Shown: one piece after another, positions 62,562 to 64,000 of the stretch
Position numbering within the stretch: the first letter of the stretch is position 1
Layout of the letters: every line of letters starts with the position of its first letter
DNA from: Rhizobium sp. Q54
GTDB lineage: Bacteria > Pseudomonadota > Alphaproteobacteria > Rhizobiales > Aestuariivirgaceae
Assembly: GCA_945889445.1 (NCBI GenBank)
Contig: CAMDBX010000014.1
Location: 1 to 64,000 of the forward strand
Reading direction: 5' to 3'
Length of the DNA: 64,000 nt
Translations under genes and position numbers: made by a program
The notes under the pieces: model-generated
Seen by the model: the letters and a program-made list of their open reading frames with translations, nothing else
Databases searched by the model: none
Told to the model about the DNA's origin: nothing

Positions 62562-63340
62562 CGGCAGAGCCCGTCCGCCACCAGCGCTCGGAAGGGTCGA
62601 TCCACCTGAGCATGGGGCCGAGGGGCATCGTGAGATTGCGCGAGGCGCATGCAGCGAAGGTGCGCATTCCCTTCGGCGTTCCGGAAGCCATCCTCATCAA
62701 CACCGGCGGTGGCCTGGCGGGGGGCGACCGCTTCAGCTTCGACATCACGGCGGACGCGGACACGACCCTCACCGTCACCTCGCAGACCGCAGAGCGCGTG
62801 TACCGCTCGCTTGGACCTTCGGCGCAGGTCGACGTCACGCTCAGCGCCCGCGACGGTGCCCGCCTGATGTGGCTGCCGCAGGAGACGATCCTGTTCGACG
62901 GCGCGGCCCTCTCCCGCAAGATCTCGGCCGATCTCGCCGTCTCGGCGCGCTTCCTTGCGGTCGAATCGGTGATCCTCGGGCGCGAGGCGATGGGAGAAAG
63001 CGTGCAGGAGGCGCAGCTGACCGACCACTGGCGCATCCGGCAGGGCGGAAAGCTCATCTTCGCCGATGACCTGGCCTTCGCTGGCGCGCCGCCCGCCACC
63101 CCGGCGACGCTGGGAACGAAGCGCGCCTTTGCCACCGTGGTGCTGGTGGCGCCGGAAGCCGAGGACCTGCTCGACGGCGTTCGCGCCGCCATCGGCGAGC
63201 GGGGTGCGGCCAGTGCGTGGTCTGGCAAGCTCGTTGCAAGGCTCATCGCAACAGACGGGTTCGGCCTTCGCAAATCCCTGATTCCGGCCCTCACGGCGCT
63301 GGCGGGAGGGGGCGACCTGCCTAAAACCTGGTCGTTCTGA
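62558..63340 (+). CDS. ureD: Urease accessory protein UreD
   Basis: 'INTGGGLAGGDRFSFDI', 'TSQTAERVYRS', 'LPQETILFDGA'; ATG overlaps glcF stop. Confidence 0.94.
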   Translation: MTAEPVRHQRSEGSIHLSMGPRGIVRLREAHAAKVRIPFGVPEAILINTGGGLAGGDRFSFDITADADTTLTVTSQTAERVYRSLGPSAQVDVTLSARDGARLMWLPQETILFDGAALSRKISADLAVSARFLAVESVILGREAMGESVQEAQLTDHWRIRQGGKLIFADDLAFAGAPPATPATLGTKRAFATVVLVAPEAEDLLDGVRAAIGERGAASAWSGKLVARLIATDGFGLRKSLIPALTALAGGGDLPKTWSF

Positions 63341-63349
63341 GGAATAATT

Positions 63350-63652
63350 ATGCAACTGACGCCGCGCGAGAAGGACAAGCTGCTCGTCAGCATGGCCGCA
63401 ATGGTGGCGCGCCGCAGGCTTGAGCGGGGCGTGAAGCTGAACCACCCGGAGGCCATCGCGCTCATCACCGATTATGTGGTGGAGGGCGCGCGTGACGGCC
63501 GTTCCGTCGCCGACCTGATGGAGGCCGCCGCCCATGTCGTCACCCGCGACCAGGTGATGGAGGGGGTGGCCGAGATGATCCACGAGGTGCAGGCGGAGGC
63601 CACCTTCCCGGATGGCACCAAGCTCGTCACCGTCCACCAGCCGATCCGCTAG
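63350..63652 (+). CDS. ureA: Urease gamma subunit
   Basis: '[57 protein letters not shown]'. Confidence 0.97.
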   Translation: MQLTPREKDKLLVSMAAMVARRRLERGVKLNHPEAIALITDYVVEGARDGRSVADLMEAAAHVVTRDQVMEGVAEMIHEVQAEATFPDGTKLVTVHQPIR

Positions 63653-63661
63653 GAGCACCCC

Positions 63662-63967
63662 ATGATTCCCGGTGAAATCATCACGCTTGCGGGCGACATC
63701 GACCTGAACGTCGGCGCGCCCACGATGACGCTCGTGGTCGCCAACACCGGCGACCGGCCGATCCAGGTGGGCTCGCACTACCACTTCTTCGAGACCAACG
63801 CCGCGCTGCGCTTCGATCGTGACAAGGCGCGCGGGTTTCGCCTCGACATCGCGGCGGGCACGGCCGTCCGCTTCGAGCCGGGCCAGCGCCGCGAGGTGAC
63901 GCTGGTGCCTCTCGGCGGCGCGCGCAAGGTCTACGGGTTCCGGCAGAAGATCATGGGAGCGCTCTGA
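63662..63967 (+). CDS. ureB: Urease beta subunit
   Basis: '[53 protein letters not shown]'. Confidence 0.97.
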   Translation: MIPGEIITLAGDIDLNVGAPTMTLVVANTGDRPIQVGSHYHFFETNAALRFDRDKARGFRLDIAAGTAVRFEPGQRREVTLVPLGGARKVYGFRQKIMGAL

Positions 63968-63968
63968 C

Positions 63969-64000
63969 ATGGCCCGCATTTCCCGCGCCACCTATGCCGC
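63969..64000 (+). CDS. ureC: Urease alpha subunit, start only (3' truncated by window)
   Basis: ATG 63969, MARISRATYA..., expected position after ureB. Confidence 0.8.
   Translation, partial: MARISRATYA

Overview
The window is an alphaproteobacterial (Rhizobiales-like by gene content) chromosomal segment. It is GC-rich, densely coding and mostly housekeeping. In order it contains: the end of a BtpA-family gene; a DMFase-like plus serine-hydrolase pair, divergent from an acetoin/2-oxoacid-dehydrogenase-like operon (fused E1, stand-alone lipoyl protein, alpha/beta hydrolase, SorC/DeoR-type regulator); a TPR O-GlcNAc-transferase-like (GT41) gene directly behind a 953-aa Ser/Thr/Gln repeat protein; an intact dnaA-dnaN-recF-gyrB cluster with rpsT; betI/choXWV; a nucleoside uptake and salvage operon (BMP ABC transporter, cdd, PNP, deoA, deoB); hsp20-DUF1150; ptsN-hpf-rpoN-lptB-lptA-lptC-rnd; tRNA-Leu(CAG); NDUFA9-like, uppP, GST, queG; a MacAB-type exporter; MltB; hisG-hisZ-hisS; FAH; lutABC divergent from glcDEF; and glcF running into ureDAB(C). 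The strongest candidate for something undescribed is the repeat protein plus GT41 pair at 7612-12471. The repeat protein is built from degenerate 8-aa units arranged in a 109-aa (327-bp) super-repeat with seven tryptophans exactly 109 residues apart. It sits 18 bp upstream of a putative Ser/Thr O-glycosyltransferase. I ran no searches; family calls come from reading the translated ORFs.
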